A DNA stretch of 64,000 nucleotides. Origin: RH-AL1 sp965198715 (GTDB lineage: Bacteria > Pseudomonadota > Alphaproteobacteria > Rhizobiales > Beijerinckiaceae). Shown here in pieces: positions 25,074 to 34,012 of the stretch. The stretch covers positions 992,001 to 1,056,000 of the forward strand of contig CBDAPV010000001.1 of NCBI GenBank assembly GCA_965198715.1. The letters run 5' to 3'. The notes under the pieces were generated by a model. It was not told the origin of the DNA. It saw only the letters and a list, made by a program, of their open reading frames with translations, and did no database searches. Within the stretch, counting starts at the first letter, position 1. The number at the start of each line of letters is the position of its first letter. The position numbers and the translations under genes are program-made.

Positions 25074-26012
25074 TCATTTCGCGTCGGCAACTGCCGGAAT
25101 CGTGCCGGCGGCTGGCGTCACCGCAGGATCCCCGAGGACCTTGCCGTCCACGGTCTGGCCGTACATCGAAAAGGCGTTGTCATGAAACTTCTTGCGAGTC
25201 TCCGCGACGGTACCGGTGAAGCGCGGATCCTGTGGGCGCACCTGACTGTCGACATAGTCGGCGACGTCCCAGGCCTGCTGCGCCGTCAGCGAACCGGCGA
25301 GGCCGAGCGGCATGTTGGCCTTGATGAAACCGGCGGCGTTCTTGACCGAAGCCATGCCGGCTCCCCAATTGTAGGAACGCGCACCCCAGAGCGGCGGGAA
25401 CACCACCTTGCCTTCGGACTTCTGACCCAGGCCGTCGGCGCCGTGGCAGGCGGCGCAATTCTGTGCGTAAACGCCCGCACCACGATGGTAGTCCGGGGCC
25501 ATCTCCGGCTTCGGCACTTCGGGGAAACCCCGGCCGGCCGGCTTCTCTCCGACAGGCAGCCCCTTGGCCAAGAAGTACGAGTAGCTTTCCAAGGCGACGA
25601 GGACGGGATCGCCGAGCGGCGGCTCCTTGCCGTTCATGCTGTAGCGGAAGCAGCCCTGCAGGCGCTGCTGGAAGGAGTTCACCTGGTCGTTCTTCTTGCG
25701 GTAGGCCGGATAAGACACGTAGGCGGCCCACATCGGGGCGGAGCCGGCGAGGCGCCCGGCGTCGAGGTGGCAGTTGCTGCAGCGTAGGTCGTTGCCGACG
25801 AATATCCCGGCATGGGCGGCCGGCTCGCGGAAGACCTGCTCGCCAAGGCGGACCTCGTCGCCAAACTTACCGGTCGGGATCGCAGACTCGGCTGGTGGCT
25901 CGAAGGCCACCGGCGTCGGCCCGGCCGCGGCCAGGCTCTGACGTGACAAACCGACCGCCGCGACAGCGAGCACGACGAGAGCGGTGCTGAAAACGACATT
26001 CCTCGGCATCAT
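25074..26012 (-). CDS. Dihaem cytochrome c, TsdA-like
   Basis: 312 residues with an N-terminal signal. The haem sites are CSNCH at 78-82 and CAACH at 186-190. The segment NDLRCSNCHLDAGRLAGSAP, then QRLQGCFRYSMNGKEPPLGD, is characteristic of thiosulfate dehydrogenase (TsdA)-type cytochromes, which couple two thiosulfates to tetrathionate in the periplasm. It is the last gene of a three-gene leftward operon, 29 nt after the binding-protein gene. Related cytochromes with other substrates share this fold, so the reaction is inferred. All haem ligating Cys are present. Confidence 0.88.
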   Translation of the reverse strand: MMPRNVVFSTALVVLAVAAVGLSRQSLAAAGPTPVAFEPPAESAIPTGKFGDEVRLGEQVFREPAAHAGIFVGNDLRCSNCHLDAGRLAGSAPMWAAYVSYPAYRKKNDQVNSFQQRLQGCFRYSMNGKEPPLGDPVLVALESYSYFLAKGLPVGEKPAGRGFPEVPKPEMAPDYHRGAGVYAQNCAACHGADGLGQKSEGKVVFPPLWGARSYNWGAGMASVKNAAGFIKANMPLGLAGSLTAQQAWDVADYVDSQVRPQDPRFTGTVAETRKKFHDNAFSMYGQTVDGKVLGDPAVTPAAGTIPAVADAK

Positions 26013-26041
26013 GGCTTGGCTTCCTCTTTATGGTTATTTCG

Positions 26042-27079
26042 CTATTGCGCCTCCGCCGACGATCCTTTGGACTCGTACGGCTTGAATCCGTAGCTCTCGA
26101 AGATCTTCAGCGCCGTCGGAGAGACGATGAAGGCGAGCCAGGCCCTGGCCGCCTCGGGGTGAGCTGCACTCTTGACCATCGCGCCGCCGTAGATCGCGGT
26201 GGCGTTGTCCTTGGCCGGGATGTCGACGTGGGTGATCGGATGCCCGGCCTGTTCCTGGAACATAGCCTCCGACTGCCAGGTCACGCCGGCTTCGGCGATC
26301 CCCTGCATCAGGAACAGCGGTGTCTGGCGATGGTGGATGTGGGTGAGGATAGTCGAGCCGTCCTTCACCTTGGTCTCGTACACGGCGTTTGCCAACGAGG
26401 CGCCGCCGGCCTTCGTGAGGCTCATCTTGATCTGACGCACGATGCCCTCGAAGGCCGGGTTGGGCATGGCCAGCTTGATGCTGGGGTTGCCGAGATCCGC
26501 GAGGCTCTTGACGCCGGCGGGGTTGCCGGCTGGCACCATGATCGTCAGCGTGTTGGTAGCGTAGGGCATGGCCGGACCTTCCAGCTTGCCCTTCTTCACC
26601 AGCTCCTGGACCTTCTTGTAGCCGGCAAAGTAGGCATCGGGCTTCGCCGTGAAGGTCATGTTGCCGACCGTGATGGTGCCGCCAGCCTCCATCTGCTTGA
26701 CGAGCAGTCCCGGCGGAATCGTCTCCCAGAACAGCTTGCCCTTATATTCGACGTGCTCGCTTTCGAACGCCTTCACCAGCGGCGCCATGGCGAAGAAGTA
26801 GTTGCCGCCGACGTAGAGCACGAGCTTGGGATCGTCGAGGCTGCCGTGGAAATCGGCCATGTCGTCGACTTCCGGCACGGTGAACTCGAAGCCACGGTCC
26901 AGCGCGTCGTTGTTGGCACCGTGCTGCCAAGGCGGAAGGAGGGTTTCATTGTAGGCTGGCGGCATCGCCTTACCTGTCTTCTCGGTTTCGCTCTGCGAGG
27001 CGGCGAGGGCCGGCATCGCGAGCAGCAGCAGCGTGGCGCTCGCCAGGAGCGCCCGGTCGAAGGTCTTTCGCATCTTCAT
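26042..27079 (-). CDS. Periplasmic substrate-binding protein (ModA/SBP_bac_11 type)
   Basis: 345 residues with a clear signal peptide (ALLASATLLLLAMPALA). The mature protein has the two-lobed binding fold of the molybdate/sulfate class (LVLYVGGNYFFAMAPLVKAF; NTLTIMVPAGNPAGVKSLAD; AHPEAARAWLAFIVSPTALK). No ABC permease or ATPase gene follows, so it may act as a periplasmic partner, not an importer component. It sits 5 nt after the DsrE-like gene and 29 nt before the cytochrome gene. The ligand is unknown; an anion is plausible given its neighbours. Confidence 0.85.
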   Translation of the reverse strand: MKMRKTFDRALLASATLLLLAMPALAASQSETEKTGKAMPPAYNETLLPPWQHGANNDALDRGFEFTVPEVDDMADFHGSLDDPKLVLYVGGNYFFAMAPLVKAFESEHVEYKGKLFWETIPPGLLVKQMEAGGTITVGNMTFTAKPDAYFAGYKKVQELVKKGKLEGPAMPYATNTLTIMVPAGNPAGVKSLADLGNPSIKLAMPNPAFEGIVRQIKMSLTKAGGASLANAVYETKVKDGSTILTHIHHRQTPLFLMQGIAEAGVTWQSEAMFQEQAGHPITHVDIPAKDNATAIYGGAMVKSAAHPEAARAWLAFIVSPTALKIFESYGFKPYESKGSSAEAQ

Positions 27080-27084
27080 CGTCC

Positions 27085-27879
27085 TTACTTGATGTAGTGG
27101 AAGCCGACCTGCTGCAGCTCGGGGATGGTGGCGACGGCACCCGGCGTGAGTACGACACTCGGCAGCAGGTGGTTGGACAGCTCGGCGGCGACCTGCTCGT
27201 GACTGAGCTTGTCGGGGTTGATGCCATCCTCGATCAGCTTGCCGGCCTGTTCCCAGATGGCGTTATGGCAGGACATGAACACCACGCCGCGCCGCATCAG
27301 CATCGGGATCGAATTGTCGTCCGGCGAGAAAACGCCTTTGGGATCCTCGTAGTCCTTCGTATTAGCCGAAGCAGCCTTCTTCTCCTCGACCAGCGTGTTG
27401 GTCTTGAACTTGTCGCCGGCGAGCTTGGTGAGCTTGTACTTGTCCCACGCGGCCTCGTCGTAGAGGGCGAGATGGGCCGAGCCGTGGGTCAGCGACACGG
27501 CGAGAAAGTCGGGGTGCTTGAACGACCAGATCTGCGCGTTGAGCGAGTTGCGCATGAGGTTCAGCCAGGGGCTCTCGATGGCAGTGTTGTCCCAGACCTG
27601 TTTCGGCACCGGCTTGTAGGCCATGACCTCCTTGATCGCTTCAGCGTCCCATTCGTCCTCCTTCGTGAGGATCATGGGAACGGTCTTGAAATCACGCCGC
27701 CGCGGCGCCTTCTCCAGCCGCTCCATGAGAGCCTTCAGCGTGCTGGCTCCCTCGGCGAGCACCGGCGCACCCATCGGCGTCGCCGCATCCGCCCGCGCGG
27801 CCAGGGCGGACCCGCCGATCGCCGCGAGCCCGAAGCCCATCGCCTGCAGAGCGGACCTTCGTTGTACGAATTGGACCAT
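27085..27879 (-). CDS. Tat-exported DsrE-like protein
   Basis: 264 residues with a twin-arginine signal (VQRRSALQAMGFGLAAIGGS). The C-terminal part (RRGVVFMSCHNAIWEQAGKL, then SVVLTPGAVATIPELQQVGF) follows the pattern of DsrE/F sulfur-relay proteins, with the conserved Cys in MSCHNA and the VVPxGVAEIxxLQxxGY-like end. The first half is not recognised. It is first in the operon, so its promoter drives all three genes. Together they suggest periplasmic handling of thiosulfate or a persulfide. The DsrE relation is by eye, not by search. Confidence 0.75.
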   Translation of the reverse strand: MVQFVQRRSALQAMGFGLAAIGGSALAARADAATPMGAPVLAEGASTLKALMERLEKAPRRRDFKTVPMILTKEDEWDAEAIKEVMAYKPVPKQVWDNTAIESPWLNLMRNSLNAQIWSFKHPDFLAVSLTHGSAHLALYDEAAWDKYKLTKLAGDKFKTNTLVEEKKAASANTKDYEDPKGVFSPDDNSIPMLMRRGVVFMSCHNAIWEQAGKLIEDGINPDKLSHEQVAAELSNHLLPSVVLTPGAVATIPELQQVGFHYIK

Positions 27880-28628
27880 TGTCGTTACCTTCCAAGGACT
27901 GACGTGTGGAAGAAACATGGCGCGCTGGCCGGCCCTCGACCAAGCGCCATTCGACATCAAAACGATCAATTATGGAGATCGAATTGACGTGCAGCGACAG
28001 TCGCGCACGCCAGCTGGTGTACATGTCCAGCGATCGGCGTCCCATCTTCAGAACGCATCCTTTCACGGAACGGCGCTCAGACGGCCGGCCTCGAAATCGC
28101 TCGGGATCGATCAACCGGGAGCAGAACATGGGTAGGGTCAGCGTCTGCTTAGGCTCCAGGAACGACATAGTTTGGCGCGATGCGGAACGGCTGCTCTCTG
28201 TCTCCGAACCCAGCTGCAAGCGCATGTTGAGCCGAGCAGGATGTAACTCAGCTATGAGCGGACATAGCCAGCGCGAACGCCATCGTGCGGCAGCGAAGCG
28301 AAAGGTGATCCTGCCAGAGAACGTTGCGTTTCAGCGCCCTTCCCTCCGCCACGGATCGTCTATTAGGCGCATTCTCTATACTTGGTGTAAGGCGAATAAG
28401 CCAAGCAATCACAGGCTTGTAGCGTAGTCAGCTACGCACTGCCGTAAGAGCAAATCTGCTTGTTTGTCGCTCTCCGGGCCCTGCGTTCTCCGAACCTCTG
28501 TACTTTTGAATTTAGTACGCGTTATGGAAAAGCGAACAGCCAGAATGGGTTAGGTGATGCCGGCGCACGCGAAGTTGTGGTCAGCTTTTGGTCACCAAGA
28601 CCGTGTGAGTTTGCTTGTCGACAGTCCT
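27880..28628. other. Long intergenic region
   Basis: About 750 nt with no convincing gene. It holds the promoter region of the sulfur-type operon and, to the right, the 3' flank of hflX. A short hairpin, GCGTAGTCAGCTACGC, lies near 28.42 kb. Confidence 0.4.
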
Positions 28629-29981
28629 TCAACGCGTTTCGACGCTCCGCCGCAGCCGCGCGATGGCTCCGGGCAGGCCTCGGATGGTCAGCACGCGCCC
28701 GGTTTCGTCATAGGTCTCGGAGAGCACCCGCGCACTCTCGTACACCTCGCCGATCAGCTCCTGTCTGGCGTAGGGCAGGACCAGCACATCCTCCACCATC
28801 GCCTCTTCGAAGAAGGAGATGATGGTATCGCGCAACGCTTTTACGTCGATGGCTGAGTGCGCCGAGAGCAGGATTGCCTCGGGGTGCTTGGCGACAAGGT
28901 CGGTGCGATTCGCAGCATCCACCCGATCCATCTTGTTGAGTACCAGGCGAGAAGGCACCGCATCCGCCCCGATCTCGCGCAGCACGCCGCGGCTCACCTC
29001 CAGCTGTGCCTCCCAGGTCGGATCCGACGCGTCGACGACGAAGAGCAGCAGCGAGGCTTCCAGGGCCTCTGCGAGGGTGGAGCGGAACGAGGCGACGAGG
29101 TCGTGCGGCAGCTGCTTGATGAAGCCTACCGTATCGGACACGAGCACGCGGGGCTTGGTCTCCGGCTGCAGGGCACGCACGGTCGTGTCGAGCGTGGCGA
29201 ACAGCTTGTCCTCCACCAGCACCTGGCTGCCGGTGAGGGCCCGCATCAGGGAGGACTTGCCGGCGTTGGTGTAGCCGACCAGCGCCACGCGAAGCTGGTC
29301 GCGGCGGGCGGAGCGGCGCTGGTCGCCATCGCGCTGCACCGCGTCCAGCTGCTCCTTGAGTTCTGCGAGCCGGTCGCGAACCTTACGGCGATCAAGGTCG
29401 AGGGCGGTCTCGCCGGCACCCGGACCCTGCTGACGCCCGCCGCCGGCCGAGGACTCCCGCATGCGGGGCGCCACGTACTTCAGGCGCGCCATTTCCACCT
29501 GCAGCCTGGCTTCGCGGGTGTTGGCGTGGCGATGGAAGATCTCGACGATGACACCGGTGCGATCCAGCACCTGGGCGCCGGTGGCCCGTTCCAGGTTGCG
29601 GATCTGGCTCGGCGAGAGTTCGTGGTCGACGATGACGAAGCCGGGCTTGATGGAGGCGTCCGGTTTGGGCTCCGTTGCGACGACGGTCTCCTCGGCACCG
29701 TCGAACCGCTGCCGGGCCTTCGCTTTCGGCGGCGGCGCCATCGAGCCGACCACGCCAGTACCGCCGGTCAAGGCCGCCAGCTCCTCCAGCTTGCCGCTGC
29801 CCAGCAGCGTGGCCGCGCCGGTCCCCTCGCGTTTCTGCACCACCCTGCCGACAACATCGTAGCCGAGCGTCCTCACCAGACGCTCCAGCTCCCTGAGACT
29901 GCCTTCGTGCGCGACGTCGGAGACGTCCGGCATTTGTATGCCCACGAGAACGGCGAGTGGGATCGGCGATTTGGTTTCCAT
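28629..29981 (-). CDS. hflX: GTPase HflX
   Basis: 450 residues. The N-terminal HflX domain has LGSGKLEELAAL (glycine-rich nucleotide-binding loop) and ELSPSQIRNLERATGAQVLD with RTGVIVEIFHRHANTREARL. The G domain carries G1 GYTNAGKS (236-243), G3 DTVGF (283-287) and G4 NKMD. HflX binds and splits stalled ribosomes under stress. A poorly conserved insertion near residue 80-110 and the accessory setting suggest it could be a second copy, but one window cannot show that. It is monocistronic and intact. Confidence 0.95.
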   Translation of the reverse strand: METKSPIPLAVLVGIQMPDVSDVAHEGSLRELERLVRTLGYDVVGRVVQKREGTGAATLLGSGKLEELAALTGGTGVVGSMAPPPKAKARQRFDGAEETVVATEPKPDASIKPGFVIVDHELSPSQIRNLERATGAQVLDRTGVIVEIFHRHANTREARLQVEMARLKYVAPRMRESSAGGGRQQGPGAGETALDLDRRKVRDRLAELKEQLDAVQRDGDQRRSARRDQLRVALVGYTNAGKSSLMRALTGSQVLVEDKLFATLDTTVRALQPETKPRVLVSDTVGFIKQLPHDLVASFRSTLAEALEASLLLFVVDASDPTWEAQLEVSRGVLREIGADAVPSRLVLNKMDRVDAANRTDLVAKHPEAILLSAHSAIDVKALRDTIISFFEEAMVEDVLVLPYARQELIGEVYESARVLSETYDETGRVLTIRGLPGAIARLRRSVETR

Positions 29982-30168
29982 GATCGGCTAGGTAACACGG
30001 AGCATAGAAAGACCGGCTCTCCGGCCATGCTCTTCGGCTCCCGCATCCCACCGAAGCTGGTCGAAGGCTCCAGGCTGCGGCCTCTAGCTGGGGCGCAGAA
30101 GCACCTGTCGGCGTCAGATGGTTGGAACCGCGGTGACGAGAAGATACGGCTGATCGAGGATAAACGCA

Positions 30169-30351
30169 GTGGCAGGTTTGAAAGATAAGCGCGGTTTCAT
30201 CGACAAAGATCGGCTGGATCTTTCCGAGCGCAAAGCTGTCGAATACTGGATGAAGCGTTGGGGAGTGACGCGCGACCAGATCACCAGCGCACACCGCAAG
30301 GCAGGTCTCATGATCAAAGACATTGCCGCAGAGCTCGGAAAAAAGCGTTAG
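30169..30351 (+). CDS. DUF3606 protein
   Basis: A 60-residue basic protein: IDKDRLDLSERKAVEYWMKR, then WGVTRDQITSAHRKAGLMIK, matches DUF3606 (DKxRIDLxExxxVxYWxKxF, then GVSxxQL). The start is GTG with GAGGA nine bases upstream. DUF3606 proteins are short rhizobial proteins of unknown function, often stress-linked. It is monocistronic between hflX and the XRE-cupin regulator. The fit is good over the full length. Confidence 0.85.
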   Translation: MAGLKDKRGFIDKDRLDLSERKAVEYWMKRWGVTRDQITSAHRKAGLMIKDIAAELGKKR

Positions 30352-30637
30352 AGCGTCAAAAGGGACTGCTCGCCGACCGACGGCCTTTCGTGTCGCAAAC
30401 CGTTCGGCCGCTCTTGGCCGGGAGCGGACTGACCGCTGTAGAGCAAGCGGGTCAAGATAACCGTCGTTCGTCCAGATGGGGGTACGCCGATCTCAGCTGC
30501 TTTCGGAAAACGGCAGGTAGCGCCGCTACGACGACGATGGTCCGATGCAGCTGCGGCATGGTCAATACCGGGCGGACAAGGGTGCCATAATCCCTTAATG
30601 ACCTTCAACAATGCATCAGAAGCGAGCAGCCTCATCC

Positions 30638-31252
30638 ATGACGTCCATCGACGACCGGGTTTTGTCCAAGACGGGACGGACGGACGACCCGCAGCTCGGG
30701 GTCATTGGCCAGGAGTTACATGCGTCCCGGCGCAAGCGGCAGCTCTCCCTCGAGCAATTGGCCGAGCTGTCCGGCGTCAGTCGCTCCATGATCTCCAAGA
30801 TCGAGCGCGGCGAAGCGGTTCCGTCAACGACGGTCCTGGCGAAGCTCGCCGAGGCGTTGGGCGTGACGTTCTCGCAGCTGATGTCGCACCCCGTTGAGCG
30901 CGAGATCCTCTTGATCAAGGCGGATCGTCAGCCCGTCCTGCGCGACGAGGCGTCTGGCCTAACGCGGCGCTGCCTTTCGCCGGTCCTGCCGGGCCGGGGC
31001 ATCGACTGGGTAATCAACACCCTGCCGCCGCGTGGCACCGCCGGGGACTTCGGCGCCCATCGCCGCGGCGTGGAGGAGTACATCTTCGTGCAGAGCGGGC
31101 GCCTGAAGGCGGTCATCGGCACCGAGGTCGTGACGTTGGAAACAGGCGATTCCTTGTACTTCCAAGCCGACGCCAATCATTGCTTCACCAACGTCGGTCG
31201 CGGCGACTGCGTCTACTTCCTCGTCATCGATAGTTCGCGGCTCCGGCGATAG
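30638..31252 (+). CDS. XRE-cupin transcriptional regulator
   Basis: About 204 residues. An XRE helix-turn-helix at the N-terminus (LSLEQLAELSGVSRSMISKI, then ERGEAVPSTTVLAKLAEALG) is followed by a C-terminal cupin sensor (HRRGVEEYIFVQSGRLKAVI, then TLETGDSLYFQADANHCFTN). This is the PuuR/SutR-like architecture that senses small amines, amino acids or sulfur compounds. Two starts are open (30611 and 30638) and neither has a strong ribosome site. It lies upstream of the transporter in the same direction, with a palindrome between them, so it probably regulates that gene and the divergent oxidoreductase genes. Confidence 0.9.
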   Translation: MTSIDDRVLSKTGRTDDPQLGVIGQELHASRRKRQLSLEQLAELSGVSRSMISKIERGEAVPSTTVLAKLAEALGVTFSQLMSHPVEREILLIKADRQPVLRDEASGLTRRCLSPVLPGRGIDWVINTLPPRGTAGDFGAHRRGVEEYIFVQSGRLKAVIGTEVVTLETGDSLYFQADANHCFTNVGRGDCVYFLVIDSSRLRR

Positions 31253-31324
31253 CGCTTCGCCGCCGATCTATCTGCGGGGTCAACGAAGCTGGCATGACGC
31301 TTGCTCCTCTCAAGTGGAATTATT

Positions 31325-31338
31325 TCCCATCAATGGGA
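31325..31338. promoter_or_regulatory. Palindromic operator candidate
   Basis: TCCCATCAATGGGA, an inverted repeat with a CA spacer, lies 22 nt before the MFS start and after the XRE-cupin gene. It is a natural binding site for the dimeric regulator encoded upstream. Confidence 0.5.
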
Positions 31339-31359
31339 GATGATCGCCGTGAGGGACCC

Positions 31360-32670
31360 ATGGCCATGACCGCCGCCACCCTGTTCGCACCTGCCATCCG
31401 CCCGCACTCCATGCGCTCCGTCGTCATGGCCGGTTCCATCGGCACCATCATCGAGTGGTACGATTTCCTGATCTACGCGACGTCGGCGGCGCTGGTGTTC
31501 AACAAGCTGTTCTTCCCGACCATCAATCCCACGGTCGGCACGCTCGCCGCCCTCGGGAGCTACGCCGTGGGCTTCGTCGCACGGCCGTTCGGGGCTGCGC
31601 TGTTCGGGCATTTCGGCGACCGCCTCGGCCGCAAGTCGATGCTGATGGCCACCCTCCTGATCATGGGCATGGCGACCTTCGTCATCGGTCTGCTGCCGAC
31701 CTACGCCAGCATCGGCATCTGGGCGCCGATCCTACTCGTCACCTTGCGCATCGTGCAGGGGGTTGGGCTCGGCGGCGAATGGGGCGGCGCGGCGCTCATG
31801 GTTATCGAGCACGCGCCGCCGACGCGGCGCGGCTTTTACGGCAGCCTCGTCCAGATCGGCTTTCCGCTCGGTCTCGTCCTGTCGACCCTCGCCGTCTCGA
31901 GCGTGGCGAAGCTGCCGGAGGCGGACTTCCTGAGCTGGGGCTGGCGGCTGCCGTTCCTGCTGAGCGCGGTCCTCTTCCTGCTCGGCGCCTTCGTGCGGGC
32001 GAGAGTGGCGGAAACGCCGGTCTTCCTCGAGATGAAGCGAACGATGACGCTCGCGAAGAACCCTTTCGCGGATGCCGTCTTCAAGGCGCGCGGCAGCTTC
32101 CTCACCGCCGTCGGCCTCAAGCTCACGGAAGTCTCCTGGGTCTACATCCTCACCGTCTTCATCGTCGTCTACGCGACCACGAGCCTGAAACTCCCCAAGG
32201 CATTGATCCTCGACGGCGTCCTCTACGGCGCCTTGCTCGAACTCGCGACGATCCCGGCCTTCGGCTGGCTCTCCGATCGTGTCGGGCGCCGCCCATTCTA
32301 CATCGCCGGCGCGCTGTTCACGATCGCCTTCGCCTTCCCGCTCTTCTGGATGCTCGACAGCAAGGCGCCGGGTCTGGTCACGCTGGCGATCATCATCGGG
32401 ATGAACCTCGGTCACGGCATGATGTTCGGGCCCGAAGCCACCTACTTCCCCGAACTCTTCAAAGGCCCGGTCCGCTGCACCGGGGCCAGCTTCGGGTTCC
32501 AGGTCTCGGCCGTGATCGGCGGCGGATTTGCGCCACTGCTGGCGACCTGGCTGCTCGGCCGGACCGGCGGGACGCTGGGCGTCTCGATCATGCTGATCGG
32601 CCTGGCGGTCGTGACCCTGGTCGCGGCGCTGTGCGCCCGCGAGACCCTGCACGACCCTCTCGCCGAGTGA
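31360..32670 (+). CDS. MHS-family metabolite:H+ symporter (MFS)
   Basis: 436 residues, 12 membrane helices. GTIIEWYDFLIYATSAALVF, RPFGAALFGHFGDRLGRKSM and RIVQGVGLGGEWGGAALMVI are signatures of the metabolite:H+ symporter group (KgtP, ShiA and ProP relatives), which take up organic acids or osmolytes. GAGGGA precedes this ATG; starts at 31294 or 31333 are possible but lie across the palindrome. It is followed 4 nt later by the PfpI-type gene, so the two are cotranscribed. The substrate is presumably that of the neighbouring catabolic enzymes. Confidence 0.93.
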   Translation: MAMTAATLFAPAIRPHSMRSVVMAGSIGTIIEWYDFLIYATSAALVFNKLFFPTINPTVGTLAALGSYAVGFVARPFGAALFGHFGDRLGRKSMLMATLLIMGMATFVIGLLPTYASIGIWAPILLVTLRIVQGVGLGGEWGGAALMVIEHAPPTRRGFYGSLVQIGFPLGLVLSTLAVSSVAKLPEADFLSWGWRLPFLLSAVLFLLGAFVRARVAETPVFLEMKRTMTLAKNPFADAVFKARGSFLTAVGLKLTEVSWVYILTVFIVVYATTSLKLPKALILDGVLYGALLELATIPAFGWLSDRVGRRPFYIAGALFTIAFAFPLFWMLDSKAPGLVTLAIIIGMNLGHGMMFGPEATYFPELFKGPVRCTGASFGFQVSAVIGGGFAPLLATWLLGRTGGTLGVSIMLIGLAVVTLVAALCARETLHDPLAE

Positions 32671-32674
32671 AACG

Positions 32675-33304
32675 ATGCGCTTCGGTGTCTTCATCTACCC
32701 CGGCGTCGAGCCGATCGACCTCGCGACGTTCGGCGTGCTGTCCATGGCGCGACGCGTGGCGCCCGAGATCGAGATCGTCACCATCGCGCCCGAGGCTGGC
32801 GTCGTTGTGCTATCCAACGGCCTGAAGGTCGTCGCGGACCACGGCATCGACGATGCTCCGCCTTGCGCGGTCGTCATCGTCACCGGCGGCCCCGGATGGA
32901 CTGAGCAGGTCTCGGCGGAGCCAACCCTGCGCTACCTCCGCGAGGTCGCGGCGCATGGCGTGATCGCCTCGGTCTGCACGGGCGCGATGATCTTGGCGGC
33001 CAGCGGCAACCTCGACGGTCTGCCGGCCACGACGAAGCGCAATGTCGTGGGCTCGGAAGAACCGCCCCTGGCAGTGCTGCGGCGCCACTACCCTGGTGTG
33101 CGGACGCACGAGGCGAACCTCGTCGACGCCGGAGCTGTCATCACCGGCGGCGGCGTATCGCTCTGCATCAATGCCACGCTTCACATCCTCGAACGTATGC
33201 TCGGCGCCGATGTCGCGCGCGAGACCACCCGCATCATCGAGTACGACCGGGCGCGAGCGGCCAACGGCACCCTGTTCCCCGCCGTCCTGGGCGGGTCCGC
33301 TTAG
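32675..33304 (+). CDS. DJ-1/PfpI-family protein (isonitrile-hydratase-like)
   Basis: 209 residues of the class I glutamine amidotransferase-like fold. The nucleophile elbow is IASVCTGAMILAAS with Cys101, the acidic partner lies in YPGVEPIDLATFG near the N-terminus, and VITGGGVSLCINATLHILER near the C-terminus is typical of the InhA/AraC-sensor-like branch. No helix-turn-helix follows, so it is an enzyme of the hydratase/glyoxalase type and not a regulator. It is 4 nt after the transporter gene. The actual substrate is unknown. Confidence 0.88.
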   Translation: MRFGVFIYPGVEPIDLATFGVLSMARRVAPEIEIVTIAPEAGVVVLSNGLKVVADHGIDDAPPCAVVIVTGGPGWTEQVSAEPTLRYLREVAAHGVIASVCTGAMILAASGNLDGLPATTKRNVVGSEEPPLAVLRRHYPGVRTHEANLVDAGAVITGGGVSLCINATLHILERMLGADVARETTRIIEYDRARAANGTLFPAVLGGSA

Positions 33305-33329
33305 GACCAGCCGGAGGCGGGGCGTCCGT

Positions 33330-33903
33330 CTACATGTCGGCGACGAGCTTCGCAACCGCCTCGCGGGAGGCACCCTTGGTACGGGCGTTCGGGCGGTTGC
33401 CGGCGAGGAACGCCACCACGAGGAGGATCTCGTCGCGTCGCGGCGCGTCGGGTATCGAGATCGTCATGCAATCCATGGCGTCGAGGTCCCATTCCGTGTC
33501 GAGGCCGCCGAAGATCACGTCGATGGCGGTTCCCGGCGCACTGACCTTGGCGTTCCCCGGGATCAAGGCCGGGCCGCCTTTAATGCCCTTGCGCATCGCG
33601 AGACCGAGCCGGACGTGAATCATGCACAGGCCCTGTTCCAGGTCACCGTCGGTGCCGACGATGGCCGCCTTGCCGAAGCCGGTCGGCTTGAGCGGTCCGA
33701 GCGCGTCGAGCGCGCTTGGTCAGGAGATGCCCGATCTCAAGCGATAACTCGGCGATCGCGACCATGTCGTCCACGGCACCCTGGCCGGCGAGCGGGTTCT
33801 TGAAGACGGCGGCGGCCGCGACGCGGCGCGACGGCGTCGTCGCCGTACGGCCCGCTTCGCTCCTGACTTCCTGGTCGAAGAGGTAGACTTGTCTGAGATC
33901 CAT
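33330..33903 (-). pseudogene. Amino acid synthesis (AA_synth/DUF1185) protein, frameshifted
   Basis: The N-terminal part (MDLRQVYLFDQEVRSEAGRT to LEIGHLLTKRA) and the C-terminal part (LGLAMRKGIKGGPALIPGNA to ASREAVAKLVADM) together cover a 190-aa protein of the AA_synth family, but they are in different frames. The break is near 33715 (AAGCGCGCTCGACGCG, where two bases appear to be missing). AGGAAAG precedes the ATG. The biochemical role of the family is poorly known, and it often sits beside flavin/Fe-S oxidoreductases, as here. A sequence check would decide between a pseudogene and an error. Confidence 0.75.
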
Positions 33904-34012
33904 CGTTCTTTCCTTACTCGCATCCGCGGGCGCGGTCCTGCATGATAGACAAACATCCATCATAGGGGACTTGGTAGACAAGCGTCATCGCGCGCGATGG
34001 CTCGAGCCGGCT

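Noticed and set aside
28857..30188. 443-codon open frame opposite hflX
   Set aside because: Composition is unnatural (His/Arg/Gly-rich) and the minus strand encodes a textbook HflX.
31732..32694. 320-codon open frame opposite the MHS transporter
   Set aside because: Charged low-complexity shadow. The transporter frame has all family motifs.
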